Assembly: GCF_000615285.1 (NCBI RefSeq)
Contig: NZ_BALU01000006.1
Span: 1-64,000 of the forward strand
From: Lactobacillus kitasatonis DSM 16761 = JCM 1039
Lineage (GTDB): Bacteria; Bacillota; Bacilli; Lactobacillales; Lactobacillaceae
DNA: 64,000 nucleotides
Direction: 5' to 3'
In this document: piece after piece, positions 28,528 through 36,792 of the stretch
Layout of the letters: each line of letters opens with the position of its first letter
Numbering within the stretch: the stretch's first letter is position 1
Notes under the pieces: model-generated
What the model saw: the letters and a program-made list of their open reading frames with translations, nothing else
Databases searched by the model: none
Told to the model about the DNA's origin: nothing
Program-made: the position numbers and the translations under genes

Positions 28528-28974
28528 TTATTCTAGTTCCATCGTGTCTTCTGAAAAAAGAACAGGATATTCATCTGACCACTTCTCAGTTACTGTTTTA
28601 ATAGTTTTAAAGCCAAATTTTTTATACAAAGACTTTGCCTGTTTATTATTAGTAAATACCTCAAGTTTTATTGGACGTTTCAACTCATTTAGTGCTTTCT
28701 CCATTAACATGGTAGCTATCCCTCTACCTTGTTTATCAGGATCAACATAAATAAATTCTATTTTTCCAGGTTTAAAACCAATAAAGCCTACTAATTTTTC
28801 ATCTTCAAAAGCTAGAAAAATTTTGCAAGACATTAAATAATCCAAATACGGTGTATCCCTAAACGCCACAAAAACTTGCTCTAAATTTTCACTCTTAAGT
28901 TCTTGCATTCTAGCTTTATCCATCACCATGCCCAGTTGATCGAAGTATTGCTTTTCATATGCTTTTATTTTCAT
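28528..28974 (-). CDS. GNAT family N-acetyltransferase
   Basis: 148 residues with a single GNAT domain: GFIGFKPGKIEFIYVDPDKQ, acetyl-CoA loop QGRGIATMLMEKAL, and the C-terminal NNKQAKSLYKKFGFK. Substrate unknown. Transcribed leftward just downstream of the apt terminator. Confidence 0.85.
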   Translation of the reverse strand: MKIKAYEKQYFDQLGMVMDKARMQELKSENLEQVFVAFRDTPYLDYLMSCKIFLAFEDEKLVGFIGFKPGKIEFIYVDPDKQGRGIATMLMEKALNELKRPIKLEVFTNNKQAKSLYKKFGFKTIKTVTEKWSDEYPVLFSEDTMELE

Positions 28975-29012
28975 ACTTAACTCATAATTTTACAAGAACA
29001 AAATAAAATAAA

Positions 29013-29042
29013 AAAGACCTAATGCTCACACATTAGGTCTTT
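29013..29042 (-). terminator. Hairpin terminator after apt
   Basis: AAAGACCTAATG / CATTAGGTCTTT stem with a TTTTTTATTTTATTTT tail on the minus strand. Confidence 0.88.
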
Positions 29043-29057
29043 CAATTTATTTACTTT

Positions 29058-29585
29058 TTAAGCACCGTGATATTGTACCAATGAGTAAATATCAACGTCT
29101 GGCAACTTTTCTCTACCCTTTAAGTCAGGTAACTCAATATAGAATGCTGCACCTACAAGTTTACCACCAAGGTTTTCAATTAATTCCTTAGAAGCTCTTA
29201 AAGTACCAGCAGTAGCCATTAAGTCGTCACATACAACTACTCTTTGGCCTGGCTTAATTGCATCCTTGTGCATTTCCAAGCTGTTTGAACCATATTCCAA
29301 GTCGTATGAAGCACGTTCAACTTCTCTAGGCAACTTGTGAGGCTTTCTTGCTGGAACAAAGCCAATACCCAATTCATTTGCTACAGGACAGCCAACGATA
29401 AAGCCACGTGCTTCTGGTCCAACGATTACATCTGCATTTTTGCTCTTTGCGTATTCTGCTAATTCATGTGTAGCAGCACGGTATAAATCGCCATCTTGCA
29501 AGACTGGTGTAATGTCGCGGAACACAATTCCCTTATTAGGGAAGTCCTTAACGCTTGCAATATACTTACTAAAATCAATTGCCAT
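29058..29585 (-). CDS. apt: Adenine phosphoribosyltransferase
   Basis: Purine salvage: adenine plus PRPP gives AMP. 175 residues starting [20 protein letters not shown]; conserved [14 protein letters not shown] and the PRPP-binding loop [22 protein letters not shown] lies 11 bases before the ATG at 29585. It follows recJ in the same direction, about 90 bases away; the recJ-apt order is common in Firmicutes. Confidence 0.95.
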   Translation of the reverse strand: MAIDFSKYIASVKDFPNKGIVFRDITPVLQDGDLYRAATHELAEYAKSKNADVIVGPEARGFIVGCPVANELGIGFVPARKPHKLPREVERASYDLEYGSNSLEMHKDAIKPGQRVVVCDDLMATAGTLRASKELIENLGGKLVGAAFYIELPDLKGREKLPDVDIYSLVQYHGA

Positions 29586-29689
29586 AAGAAGAAAAACCTC
29601 CAAAAATCTTTGCGTTTGTATTCAAACACTTTTAACTTGTATATTTTAACAGATTTTCAGAGTAAAAGCATCAAAATCTTGATATTTAT

Positions 29690-31963
29690 CTAATTATTCA
29701 TAAAATTATTAACATATGTAATGATTTGCTGAGTTGGCATCGTTCTTAATTGATCAACAAACTTAATCTGAGACTCAGTTGCTCGCAAATACTTGGATGC
29801 TGTCAAAGGCTGTTTCTTAGGATTTTGTTTACCTATTAATTTACCATCTTCTAGCTTAACAAAACCTAATTCAAAGAAGACGCGTAAAATGAACAACACG
29901 CTATCATAATCCAAACCCAGATATGGTGCTACAGTTCGATAATCGTCTGGACTCAATGTCGGATGCCTATAGATATATTTCAAAACTTTACCAAAATAAC
30001 TTTTAGCAGGAATTTGCTCTACTGGTAATTGATCAAGTAAAAAGCGTAAATAGATTTGTTGGTAATTCTTTTCTAGCGCTGTATTCAACTCAATTTGATT
30101 ATGAGGCACATCAAGTAAAGCAACCGTTTCACCAGATTTATCATAATCTTTTACTAAGCTAATCTTATCATCACTGACTTGCAGTCTATTTCTAACAATT
30201 GGAATGTTCTTTTTATCAAAAAGCAAATAGCGATCAGCAAAACCCATGACCAGCTTTTCCTGACGTAAGTCAATAACAGTGGTAGGAACAGCTAACTTAG
30301 GAGAAGCAAATTCAATTCCTTCAATGATACCTTGGAGCGATACCTTATTACGATAAGTATTGAGTGACAATTGGACAAAGACTTTGGCAATAAACGGCAA
30401 CAAATTATTATTTAAAAAGTCTTTATTAAAACCGATAACGGCTAAACTTCCTCCCTTTTTGGCAACATTAAACTTAACGTGATTCTTTTCTTTACCGATC
30501 TTAAAGAATTGCGTAATTGTTGGGTTGGAGACACTAAAAATTGGTTGTGCATCCCCAGTTCCAAAAGGACCTACTTGATTAATTTGCGCTAAGGCCTGTG
30601 GCGATAAACCTTGCAAAGGCAATTCCATGTCATATTCCTTAGTTTCAAGTCCACCTTCAACATGAAAACCACTCTCAAGCTTTTCTCTTAAAGCACTAAT
30701 TTTGTCTTCTGTCATTGATAAACCACAAGCAAAATCGTGTCCACCAAATTTAGTAAATAATTCTTCCTTTAGCGGATTAAGCGCATCGAATAAATTAAAG
30801 CCGGTAATTGATCTACCTGATCCCTTAATTTCGCCAGCATGATTTTTCGTCAAAACAATCGTAGGCTTATGCGTCTTTTCGACGATTTTATTAGCCACTA
30901 AACCCAAGACGCCTTCATGAAAATCTGGATCGTATAAAACCAGTGTATTTTGCTTTTGCCAACTATTTTCACGAATTAATGCCATGCATTTGTCGTAAAC
31001 CTGCGTTGTTAATTCCTTACGCTTATTATTCAAATCTTCAATTTGATCAGCAATTTTTTGCGCTTCAATATCATCATCACTTAGCAACAATTCAACTGCA
31101 AGATTAGCATTAGCCAAACGACCTACTGCGTTTAAACGAGGAGCAATATTAAAACCTACGTCAGTTTCATTGATTGACCCCATAGTTAAACCAGCATTTT
31201 TAATAAGAGCACGCAACCCTGGGCGTTCAGTTTGATTAAGTACCTCTAAACCTCTTTTAACGATAATATGGCCTTCTCCGGTTACTTTAACCATGTCGCC
31301 AATTGTACCAATCATAGCTAAATCAAGTAACTCAGGCATCGTATCTTGCATTAATCCGCGGCAGATTGTATAAGCTACACCTGCGCCGCAATAATCATCA
31401 AAAGGATATTTTTGACCAGGATAATTACAGTGAACAATCACATAAGCATCAGGCTTTTGTTCTTGGAAAGTGTGGTGGTCAGTCACGATTGTATCTACAC
31501 CATGTTCTTTAGCATATTTAACTTCATCAACGCCTGTAACACCATTATCTACAGTAATGATTAGTTTGGTACCATCTGCCACAATATCGTGATAACGGTC
31601 AATATTAGGACCATAGCCGTCCTTAAAACGATCAGGAATGAAGTAATGCACATCCGCACCTAAAATGCTCAATGTTTCTGTCATAATCGTTGTGGCAGTA
31701 ATCCCATCAGCATCATAGTCGCCATAAATCGTAATTTTTTCACCATCATCGATTGCCTGATTGATTCGATCAATGGCTTTTTCCATATCATGCATCAATG
31801 CAGGATCAGCTAAGTTTTCTTCAGTCGCATTAAACCAAAAATCAAGTTTTTCATCAGTATCAATACCACGTAAAGCAAAAAGTTTTGCCGCAATTGGACT
31901 TAGTTGATATTTTTCTACCAAACTGGAATCTAAATCTTCAGCCGTTCTCTGTTGCCATTTCAT
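29690..31963 (-). CDS. recJ: Single-stranded-DNA-specific exonuclease RecJ
   Basis: 5'-3' ssDNA exonuclease of recombination and repair. 757 residues with DHH motifs in order: YGDYDADGITATTIM, VDNGVTG, VTDHHTF, HCNYPGQKYPFDDYCGAG, and the DHHA1-type GGHDFACGLSM, all metal-binding Asp and His present. An OB-like region and a long Firmicutes-type C-terminal extension follow (to about 757). Confidence 0.95.
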   Translation of the reverse strand: MKWQQRTAEDLDSSLVEKYQLSPIAAKLFALRGIDTDEKLDFWFNATEENLADPALMHDMEKAIDRINQAIDDGEKITIYGDYDADGITATTIMTETLSILGADVHYFIPDRFKDGYGPNIDRYHDIVADGTKLIITVDNGVTGVDEVKYAKEHGVDTIVTDHHTFQEQKPDAYVIVHCNYPGQKYPFDDYCGAGVAYTICRGLMQDTMPELLDLAMIGTIGDMVKVTGEGHIIVKRGLEVLNQTERPGLRALIKNAGLTMGSINETDVGFNIAPRLNAVGRLANANLAVELLLSDDDIEAQKIADQIEDLNNKRKELTTQVYDKCMALIRENSWQKQNTLVLYDPDFHEGVLGLVANKIVEKTHKPTIVLTKNHAGEIKGSGRSITGFNLFDALNPLKEELFTKFGGHDFACGLSMTEDKISALREKLESGFHVEGGLETKEYDMELPLQGLSPQALAQINQVGPFGTGDAQPIFSVSNPTITQFFKIGKEKNHVKFNVAKKGGSLAVIGFNKDFLNNNLLPFIAKVFVQLSLNTYRNKVSLQGIIEGIEFASPKLAVPTTVIDLRQEKLVMGFADRYLLFDKKNIPIVRNRLQVSDDKISLVKDYDKSGETVALLDVPHNQIELNTALEKNYQQIYLRFLLDQLPVEQIPAKSYFGKVLKYIYRHPTLSPDDYRTVAPYLGLDYDSVLFILRVFFELGFVKLEDGKLIGKQNPKKQPLTASKYLRATESQIKFVDQLRTMPTQQIITYVNNFMNN

Positions 31964-31991
31964 TACCGTAAAACACCCTCATCAAAACTAA

Positions 31992-32015
31992 AAGGCACTC
32001 ACAAGCGAGTGTCTT
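31992..32015 (-). terminator. Terminator between srtA and recJ
   Basis: GGCACTC / GAGTGTC stem with CTTTTAGTTTTG following on the minus strand. Confidence 0.55.
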
Positions 32016-32072
32016 TCTTGCAAATCTATTAATAATTTTAACGCAAATACCAAACTGATCAAAGTCAGACAA

Positions 32073-32762
32073 TTATTTCAAATTAAAGACCTTCAAATTA
32101 TTGTCTGTGGCTTTTTCGGTTTTAATCAAATTGCCGCGGATTGCCCAGCGATTTTTACCCCCATCGGCACAGGTAATCAAAGTAACGATATTTTGTGGGG
32201 TATTATTTACTAACCAAACTGCTGAAGGATCAACTATCTTCTTCATATAAATTCGATAAACGTAAACCTTCTTTAAGTTAGTTAAATAAATCAGTTCACC
32301 CTTTTTAACATCTTCTAGTGGTGAAAATAGTATGCCTTTAGCGGTCATATAGTGACCAGCAAGAGGATAATTTCCTTTACCCATCACTTGATCAGCACGC
32401 ATCGTTCCGCCACCAGTCGACATCGCATCATCGGACATCCCCAACATAATAGGTAAATGCATATTCACATCAGGAATTGCCAAAGCACCAATCGCACCTG
32501 AAGTCTTACTTATTTGCGACCTCGTGGCTTGACCTATGCCAATTGATTTGACTTTCTTAAAGTCATACATGCCCTTTTTCTTTTGATTTTGCTCAACTTT
32601 TTTTCTAGTTAAACCAGTTAGAGCAGTTCGTTGATTGTGGCTAATCATTTGATTGCCAATTGGTTTATTGAAAATCAAAACTACACCAACGATCAATAAA
32701 ATGACGGCTAAAACTCTGATTACAATTGAACTAACAGAACTTTTTTGTTTATTCTTAGCCAT
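32073..32762 (-). CDS. srtA: Class A sortase
   Basis: Membrane-anchored transpeptidase that attaches LPXTG-type proteins to peptidoglycan. 229 residues: N-terminal membrane helix (about 11-28), sortase barrel from about residue 75, catalytic His in YPLAGHYMTAKG, catalytic Cys in VTLITCADGG and Arg in NRWAIRGN. No LPXTG substrate gene lies in the window. Its upstream side is the noncoding region bordering the prophage. Confidence 0.93.
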   Translation of the reverse strand: MAKNKQKSSVSSIVIRVLAVILLIVGVVLIFNKPIGNQMISHNQRTALTGLTRKKVEQNQKKKGMYDFKKVKSIGIGQATRSQISKTSGAIGALAIPDVNMHLPIMLGMSDDAMSTGGGTMRADQVMGKGNYPLAGHYMTAKGILFSPLEDVKKGELIYLTNLKKVYVYRIYMKKIVDPSAVWLVNNTPQNIVTLITCADGGKNRWAIRGNLIKTEKATDNNLKVFNLK

Positions 32763-32920
32763 GATTACTTGCCTTTGATATCAATATAAATACCAATTAC
32801 ACTACCTCATAATGATTGATTTATAGCATTTTTTATTTTGAAAAGTCACATTAAGTTACATTAGTTTAGCTAAGTATTCTGTAGATTTTCTGCTAAATGC
32901 TATTATCAACCTAAAACGTT

Positions 32921-32953
32921 AAATCGTTTGTAGCTTTATGCTATGAACGATTT
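32921..32953 (+). terminator. Hairpin with T-run, plus strand
   Basis: AAATCGTT-tg-TAGC-tttat-GCTA-tg-AACGATTT, followed by TTCTTTA on the plus strand. No plus-strand gene precedes it. Confidence 0.5.
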
Positions 32954-32972
32954 TTCTTTACTATTAAACTAG

Positions 32973-33033
32973 TTTAACATAAAAAATTCAAAGCATTGTT
33001 TCCTAATCAGAAATAATGCTTTTTTATGTTAAA
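32973..33033. repeat. Long imperfect hairpin
   Basis: TTTAACATAAAAAA pairs with the T-rich TTTTTTATGTTAAA; an inner stem AAAGCATT / AATGCTTT encloses an 18-19-base loop. About 20 paired bases in all. Confidence 0.55.
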
Positions 33034-33075
33034 ATAAATGTGCCAAAAATTCGAATAACTTATATTTTATGTTAG

Positions 33076-33108
33076 TAGTTCAAAGCGCCAACTTTGAACT
33101 ATTTTTTT
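33076..33108 (+). terminator. Strong hairpin terminator, plus strand
   Basis: Perfect 10-base stem TAGTTCAAAG-N6-CTTTGAACTA followed by seven T. It implies a plus-strand transcript in this otherwise gene-free region. Confidence 0.7.
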
Positions 33109-33211
33109 GTTTTTGAAAGTTAACATTTAAATACAATTAACCACCTAAAATATTTTTAAGCGCCGTAGAATTGCGCTCTCAACAGTATATTTTCGACTAA
33201 AAAACAACAAA

Positions 33212-33245
33212 AAAGCCACCCAGGAGTTTTCCTCCCAGGTGGCTT
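33212..33245 (-). terminator. Terminator of the phage late transcript
   Basis: GC-rich stem AAGCCACC...GGTGGCTT with inner AGGAG/CTCC pairing and a long T-run (TTTTTTGTTGTTTTTT) on the minus strand, about 40 bases after the endolysin stop. Confidence 0.88.
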
Positions 33246-33285
33246 TCTTGACAGATTTAGAGAGGAGTTTTTCACTTCCTTCTTT

Positions 33286-34176
33286 TTATCCTTTGCAGAA
33301 TTTAGCCGGTACCCACTGTTTGTCGGTACCAATTCTGTAGCATTTCATTTTTTTAATTGTTTTTGTTTCCCACACTTTCCAATTAGAATTAGTAGGAATG
33401 TATTGTGCCTGATAATGACCGGCACTGTCTAACAATCTTACCATGTATTTTGGATTATTGTTAATCACTGGAATAAATACCTTTTTAGGAATTTTTGCTG
33501 CAGTTTTTTCTGCAGGTTTAGGCTTAACCGCTTGATGTTGAGCCTTTTTTTCTGCATGTAAGTCGATTAATGATATATTACCGTCTACATTAAGGCCGTG
33601 CCAATTATCAGTAAATTGCCACAATGCTACGCCGTTCATTGATGGAAAGTAATTGAAGTTAGGTTCATCAATTCTACCCGAAGTAGCGTATGATGCTACC
33701 CACAAACAAGCACCAAATTTATTAATTACGGCACTCGTTTGAATATTATTACGCATAAGGCTTGCACCGGAATAAAGCAAGCACTTATAGCCAGCTTCTT
33801 CAATTATATTCATGAAAGCCAAAATAGCTCTCGTGTTTGATGACCAACCATTAATAACAGTGTTGGTAGAGCTTGCTTCCCAATCTAGGCAAATGTATCT
33901 CTTCTTAGAAATATTCAAATGCTTAGCTTCAGCAAGAGCGAATTTTGCTTCTTGTTTTGCTCTAGCAACAGAATTACCAAAGTTAGCAAAGTGGTACATA
34001 TGGACGTAAAGATGATTGTGATGAGCTGATTTAACTTGGTCTACCGCAATCGGGTTACGATACCAAGTTCCTTCTGTTCCTTTGACAATCACACCTTTAG
34101 CACCAGTATTAGCAAATCTAGCAACTGATTTTCCCTGGTAAATTGCTACATCAACTAAATATTCTCTAGTTGCCAT
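33286..34176 (-). CDS. Phage endolysin, GH25 muramidase with SLAP-like tail
   Basis: Lyses the host wall by cutting glycan strands. 296 residues: GH25 lysozyme domain about 5-200 with YLVDVAIYQGKS, KGTEGTWYRN, the catalytic D-x-E in RYICLDWEAS and WQFTDNWHGLNVDGN; a Lys/Pro/Ala linker; then a C-terminal binding domain from about 235 ending CYRIGTDKQWVPAKFCKG, similar to SLAP/DUF5776 wall-binding modules. The start MATREYL overlaps the holin gene by 11 bases. No signal peptide, so a holin is needed for release. Confidence 0.9.
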   Translation of the reverse strand: MATREYLVDVAIYQGKSVARFANTGAKGVIVKGTEGTWYRNPIAVDQVKSAHHNHLYVHMYHFANFGNSVARAKQEAKFALAEAKHLNISKKRYICLDWEASSTNTVINGWSSNTRAILAFMNIIEEAGYKCLLYSGASLMRNNIQTSAVINKFGACLWVASYATSGRIDEPNFNYFPSMNGVALWQFTDNWHGLNVDGNISLIDLHAEKKAQHQAVKPKPAEKTAAKIPKKVFIPVINNNPKYMVRLLDSAGHYQAQYIPTNSNWKVWETKTIKKMKCYRIGTDKQWVPAKFCKG

Positions 34177-34633
34177 TTTGTTCACCCGCAATTAAAGTCT
34201 GATCAGTTTTAACTACTCCGCCATTAACAGGCTCGGTTGGCTTTAAAACTTCACCGGCTGGGACGTTTTGAGCAACTTCCGTGTGAATATCCTCATCATC
34301 ATTTAAACCTGCTTGTGCTTGTTTAAGACGCAAATTAGATAATACTAATTCTCTCAAAGCTTCCAAATCCTTAATTTGCTGATCTGAAATGTTATAGCCT
34401 TTATGATTAAGTTCCACTACAGCATCATTAAGAGCACCATTAGCTTTTTGAGGATTATCAAGGTCTTGTTTATCATAATAAGCTACCCACTTTTTCATTG
34501 CATTAAGAGCAGCTAAACGATACTTTTCAGCTTTTTGGTTCTTAAAGTGAATGTGCGCCAAAATACTCAAACCAACTAAACAAAAAATCCAAGATAATAA
34601 AAATCCTAATTGAATGTAATCACTAACTGACAT
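34166..34633 (-). CDS. Phage holin, LLH-type
   Basis: 155 residues from MSVSDYIQLGFLLSWIFC, preceded by GGAGGCAAAG. One strong N-terminal membrane helix (about 8-28) and a long helical, charged cytoplasmic part with QQIKDLEALRELVLSNLRLKQA, as in LLH-family holins of lactobacilli. Overlaps the endolysin start by 11 bases. It should open the membrane for the lysin; assignment rests on layout and position. Confidence 0.7.
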   Translation of the reverse strand: MSVSDYIQLGFLLSWIFCLVGLSILAHIHFKNQKAEKYRLAALNAMKKWVAYYDKQDLDNPQKANGALNDAVVELNHKGYNISDQQIKDLEALRELVLSNLRLKQAQAGLNDDEDIHTEVAQNVPAGEVLKPTEPVNGGVVKTDQTLIAGEQNGN

Positions 34634-34898
34634 CTTTGCCTCCATCTTCATTTTTTGGCATTCGCTTAACATACTGATCAATTAAAAACTTTTGTTCATC
34701 AATCTTCTGCTGCAAATCCAAATTCTTTTGCTTTAAATCATCTATTACGCCTTCTTGTTTCTCGCATTTTTCCTGATAGTGGTCTCTTTCTTCTTTCAAA
34801 GCGTCAAATACCCACTTCCAGATAGCAATTAAGAAGGCCGAAATACTAGCTAAATAAGGCAGTGCCTTAACTAAATCATTAATAAAGCACCACCTCAC
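34623..34898 (-). CDS. Holin-associated membrane protein with coiled coil
   Basis: 91 residues: an N-terminal membrane helix (about 10-32, LVKALPYLASISAFLIAIWKW) and a long coiled coil (DALKEERDHYQEKCEKQ...). Overlaps the LLH holin by 11 bases. The start is uncertain: the GTG at 34898 has no clear ribosome site, whereas AGGTGG lies 7 bases before an in-frame ATT (INDLVKALPYL). Layout fits a small phage holin or a holin-like helper. Confidence 0.6.
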   Translation of the reverse strand: MRWCFINDLVKALPYLASISAFLIAIWKWVFDALKEERDHYQEKCEKQEGVIDDLKQKNLDLQQKIDEQKFLIDQYVKRMPKNEDGGKDVS

Positions 34899-34899
34899 T

Positions 34900-35301
34900 T
34901 TAATAATTATGCTTTTTACTTTTTGAAATAATCAAAAAATCAAACAATAATACAATTATTTCCAAGAAGCCGGCCATAATCATGTGCGGTTGTCCTGAAA
35001 TAGAGCCATGAATAAACTCTGACACTGATTCAAACGCTAATAAACCGGCTGTAATAACTAGTAAGTTGCGATTAGTAGCTATCTTGTTTTTATTACTAAT
35101 TGCCCAGCTAAATAGCCAAACTCCTACCGCAATAAAAATGCCTCCTGTTAAGTCATCGTTTAAAAATCCAACGGCAAACGGAGGCCAAAAGAAATAATAG
35201 TCATTACATACGAGAATTAAGCCAATACCAATCATAGCAACGGCCAAAATAGCATGTTGTGGGTGGTTGATTTTACGCAGTTGGTTGAGCTTCTCTTTCA
35301 T
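34900..35301 (-). CDS. Phage lysis-region membrane protein
   Basis: 133 residues with four likely membrane helices (HAILAVAMIGIGLILVC; GGIFIAVGVWLFSWAI; LLVITAGLLAFESV; MIMAGFLEIIVLLFDFLI) and a basic cytoplasmic end KSKKHNY. The ATG at 35301 follows AGGTGATAG. Lies between XkdX and the holins. A role in lysis or membrane alteration is likely by position only. Confidence 0.6.
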   Translation of the reverse strand: MKEKLNQLRKINHPQHAILAVAMIGIGLILVCNDYYFFWPPFAVGFLNDDLTGGIFIAVGVWLFSWAISNKNKIATNRNLLVITAGLLAFESVSEFIHGSISGQPHMIMAGFLEIIVLLFDFLIISKSKKHNY

Positions 35302-35422
35302 TGCTATCACCTACGATTTGATCGTATTCCACTTTTGACAATCCAGCATCCGGCACGCAAGACCAAAGATAACTTTTATCACACATACCGTTATCGTACA
35401 TAAACTTGTAAATGCTAAACAT
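35273..35422 (-). CDS. XkdX family phage protein, 49 aa
   Basis: MFSIYKFMYDNGMCDKSYLW...LSKVEYDQIVG fits the short XkdX family found after baseplate genes of Firmicutes phages (pattern: aromatic N-terminus, then EEY-x-x-I-x-G). It starts by overlapping the stop of the preceding gene (TAATG) and ends inside the next gene's start. Confidence 0.7.
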   Translation of the reverse strand: MFSIYKFMYDNGMCDKSYLWSCVPDAGLSKVEYDQIVGDSNEREAQPTA

Positions 35423-35949
35423 TATTGTGCACCTCCTTCTGTTGATGGTGTAGTTGTTTTGGTAGGCTTAGCAGGGGCGATTTTATCAGCTAAGTTATCA
35501 ATCTTAGTGTTCATGATTCCTAATTGTTTAGTAACCATCATCATCAATTGAGAGCTTTGAGCAGATTCAACATTTTGATTCTTTTGTTGAGTTTGCACCG
35601 TTTCAGTGGTCTTTGATAATTCAGATACTTGTTTCTTTAAATCTTCAATTTCTTTTCCTTGTTGAATATTTGCAGTTTCAATCCACTTGCCTTTGCCCCA
35701 ATCACGTTGTGGTGCCCAAAATCCAATTGGAGCTTCAACTACTAACGGATAATTATCAGTAGTCATCTTTTTAGTTGAAAGCTGTGGTACACAATTGTCA
35801 TCACGATCAGATTTAAAAACAATTTGAAGAGTAGGGTCTTGTGCCACAATCTTTTGTAGTTTTTCATATTCAATTAACCATTTTGGCTTCAAGTCTGTAA
35901 CTTGATCAGACTTTGTTTCAGTTGATTGAGTGTTTTCTGTTTCTGTCAT
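35422..35949 (-). CDS. Phage baseplate-region protein of unknown function
   Basis: 175 residues. The N-terminus is acidic and Thr-rich (TETENTQSTETKSDQV), the middle reads like a short globular domain (LVVEAPIGFWAPQRDWGKGKW), then a coiled coil (IEDLKKQVSELSKTTETVQT) and a Pro/Thr-rich tail ending EGGAQ. Lies between the DUF6273 gene and XkdX. Confidence 0.6.
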   Translation of the reverse strand: MTETENTQSTETKSDQVTDLKPKWLIEYEKLQKIVAQDPTLQIVFKSDRDDNCVPQLSTKKMTTDNYPLVVEAPIGFWAPQRDWGKGKWIETANIQQGKEIEDLKKQVSELSKTTETVQTQQKNQNVESAQSSQLMMMVTKQLGIMNTKIDNLADKIAPAKPTKTTTPSTEGGAQ

Positions 35950-35983
35950 TTTATTTTCCTTTCTTATTAAAAAAACTTTCTTC

Positions 35984-36781
35984 CTAATTAATTAAAAAAT
36001 ATGCTCTCATTTGATTTTTATAGTACGCACTGTACCAACTGGTATGGTTAGGGAGATCGTCCCAAACAATTTTGCCCGAGGTATTAATTAGCGCAAAATC
36101 AGTAGCATTAGTTACATCTCTCAACCAATACCAGTTGGCATTACCAGTAGCTAAATTTGGTCTTAATTTATAAATTGGTAACTGATTATCATTACCAGAG
36201 TTATAAATTTTACCGCTATCAGTGCTACCGTGCGCACTACCAGATATCATCTTTGAACTACACATACATGCTTTAACTGTATAATCGCTCATGTGAGTGG
36301 GCACACCGTCTTCAACCTTGTCAGTTAGCTTTTCATTGAAGCTTAAAAGATGGTCCCCAAAGTCTTTTTCTAGCCGATCAACGATTGTAGGCAACGAGTT
36401 TTTAAAGAAGTCACTACCTACAAAACCGCCTTCAGTAGTAGCCGTTGGGTTCATTTGATACTTTTGACTGTCTGCACTCGTTAAAAGTACCAAGTGATTA
36501 TTTAAAGTTGGGTTATCATCATCAATTTTGTAATTGATTCCTGCAATTGTGTATTGATTTTGACCAATAGTGAAATAATCACCGATACAAAAATCATCAA
36601 AATTACCAGACTTGATGTTTAAACTCATATCATCTGTAAGAACACCTAATTTCTTACCACGATAAATTGCGTTTTGTTTTGCTGCACCCGTTTGATTTTT
36701 ATCCAACCAATCGAGCTTATACTTAAAGCAACTATTGTTAATCATTACATAATCGACATTTTTACCGTTAACAGTTAGCAT
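35984..36781 (-). CDS. DUF6273-like phage tail-tip protein
   Basis: 265 residues. Resembles DUF6273-type lectin-like domains (SDYTVKACMCSSKMISG...WYWLRDVTNATDFALINTSG). Position directly after BppU suggests a receptor-binding or baseplate-decorating protein. The aromatic pattern YWLRD...F and the closing YKNQMRAYFLI fit. No catalytic motif seen. Confidence 0.6.
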   Translation of the reverse strand: MLTVNGKNVDYVMINNSCFKYKLDWLDKNQTGAAKQNAIYRGKKLGVLTDDMSLNIKSGNFDDFCIGDYFTIGQNQYTIAGINYKIDDDNPTLNNHLVLLTSADSQKYQMNPTATTEGGFVGSDFFKNSLPTIVDRLEKDFGDHLLSFNEKLTDKVEDGVPTHMSDYTVKACMCSSKMISGSAHGSTDSGKIYNSGNDNQLPIYKLRPNLATGNANWYWLRDVTNATDFALINTSGKIVWDDLPNHTSWYSAYYKNQMRAYFLIN

Positions 36782-36792
36782 TACACCACCTC

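Larger units (their letters stand above)
32763..33285. other. Noncoding junction region between srtA and prophage
   Basis: About 520 bases with no convincing gene. It should hold the srtA promoter, the prophage attachment core and terminators. Four hairpins are visible: 32921-32953, 32973-33033, 33076-33108 and 33212-33245. No tRNA or tmRNA was recognised. The exact host/phage border cannot be fixed without the other prophage end. Confidence 0.6.

Noticed and set aside
32763-33285. tRNA or tmRNA as the prophage attachment gene
   Set aside because: No cloverleaf, T-loop or CCA-end pattern seen.
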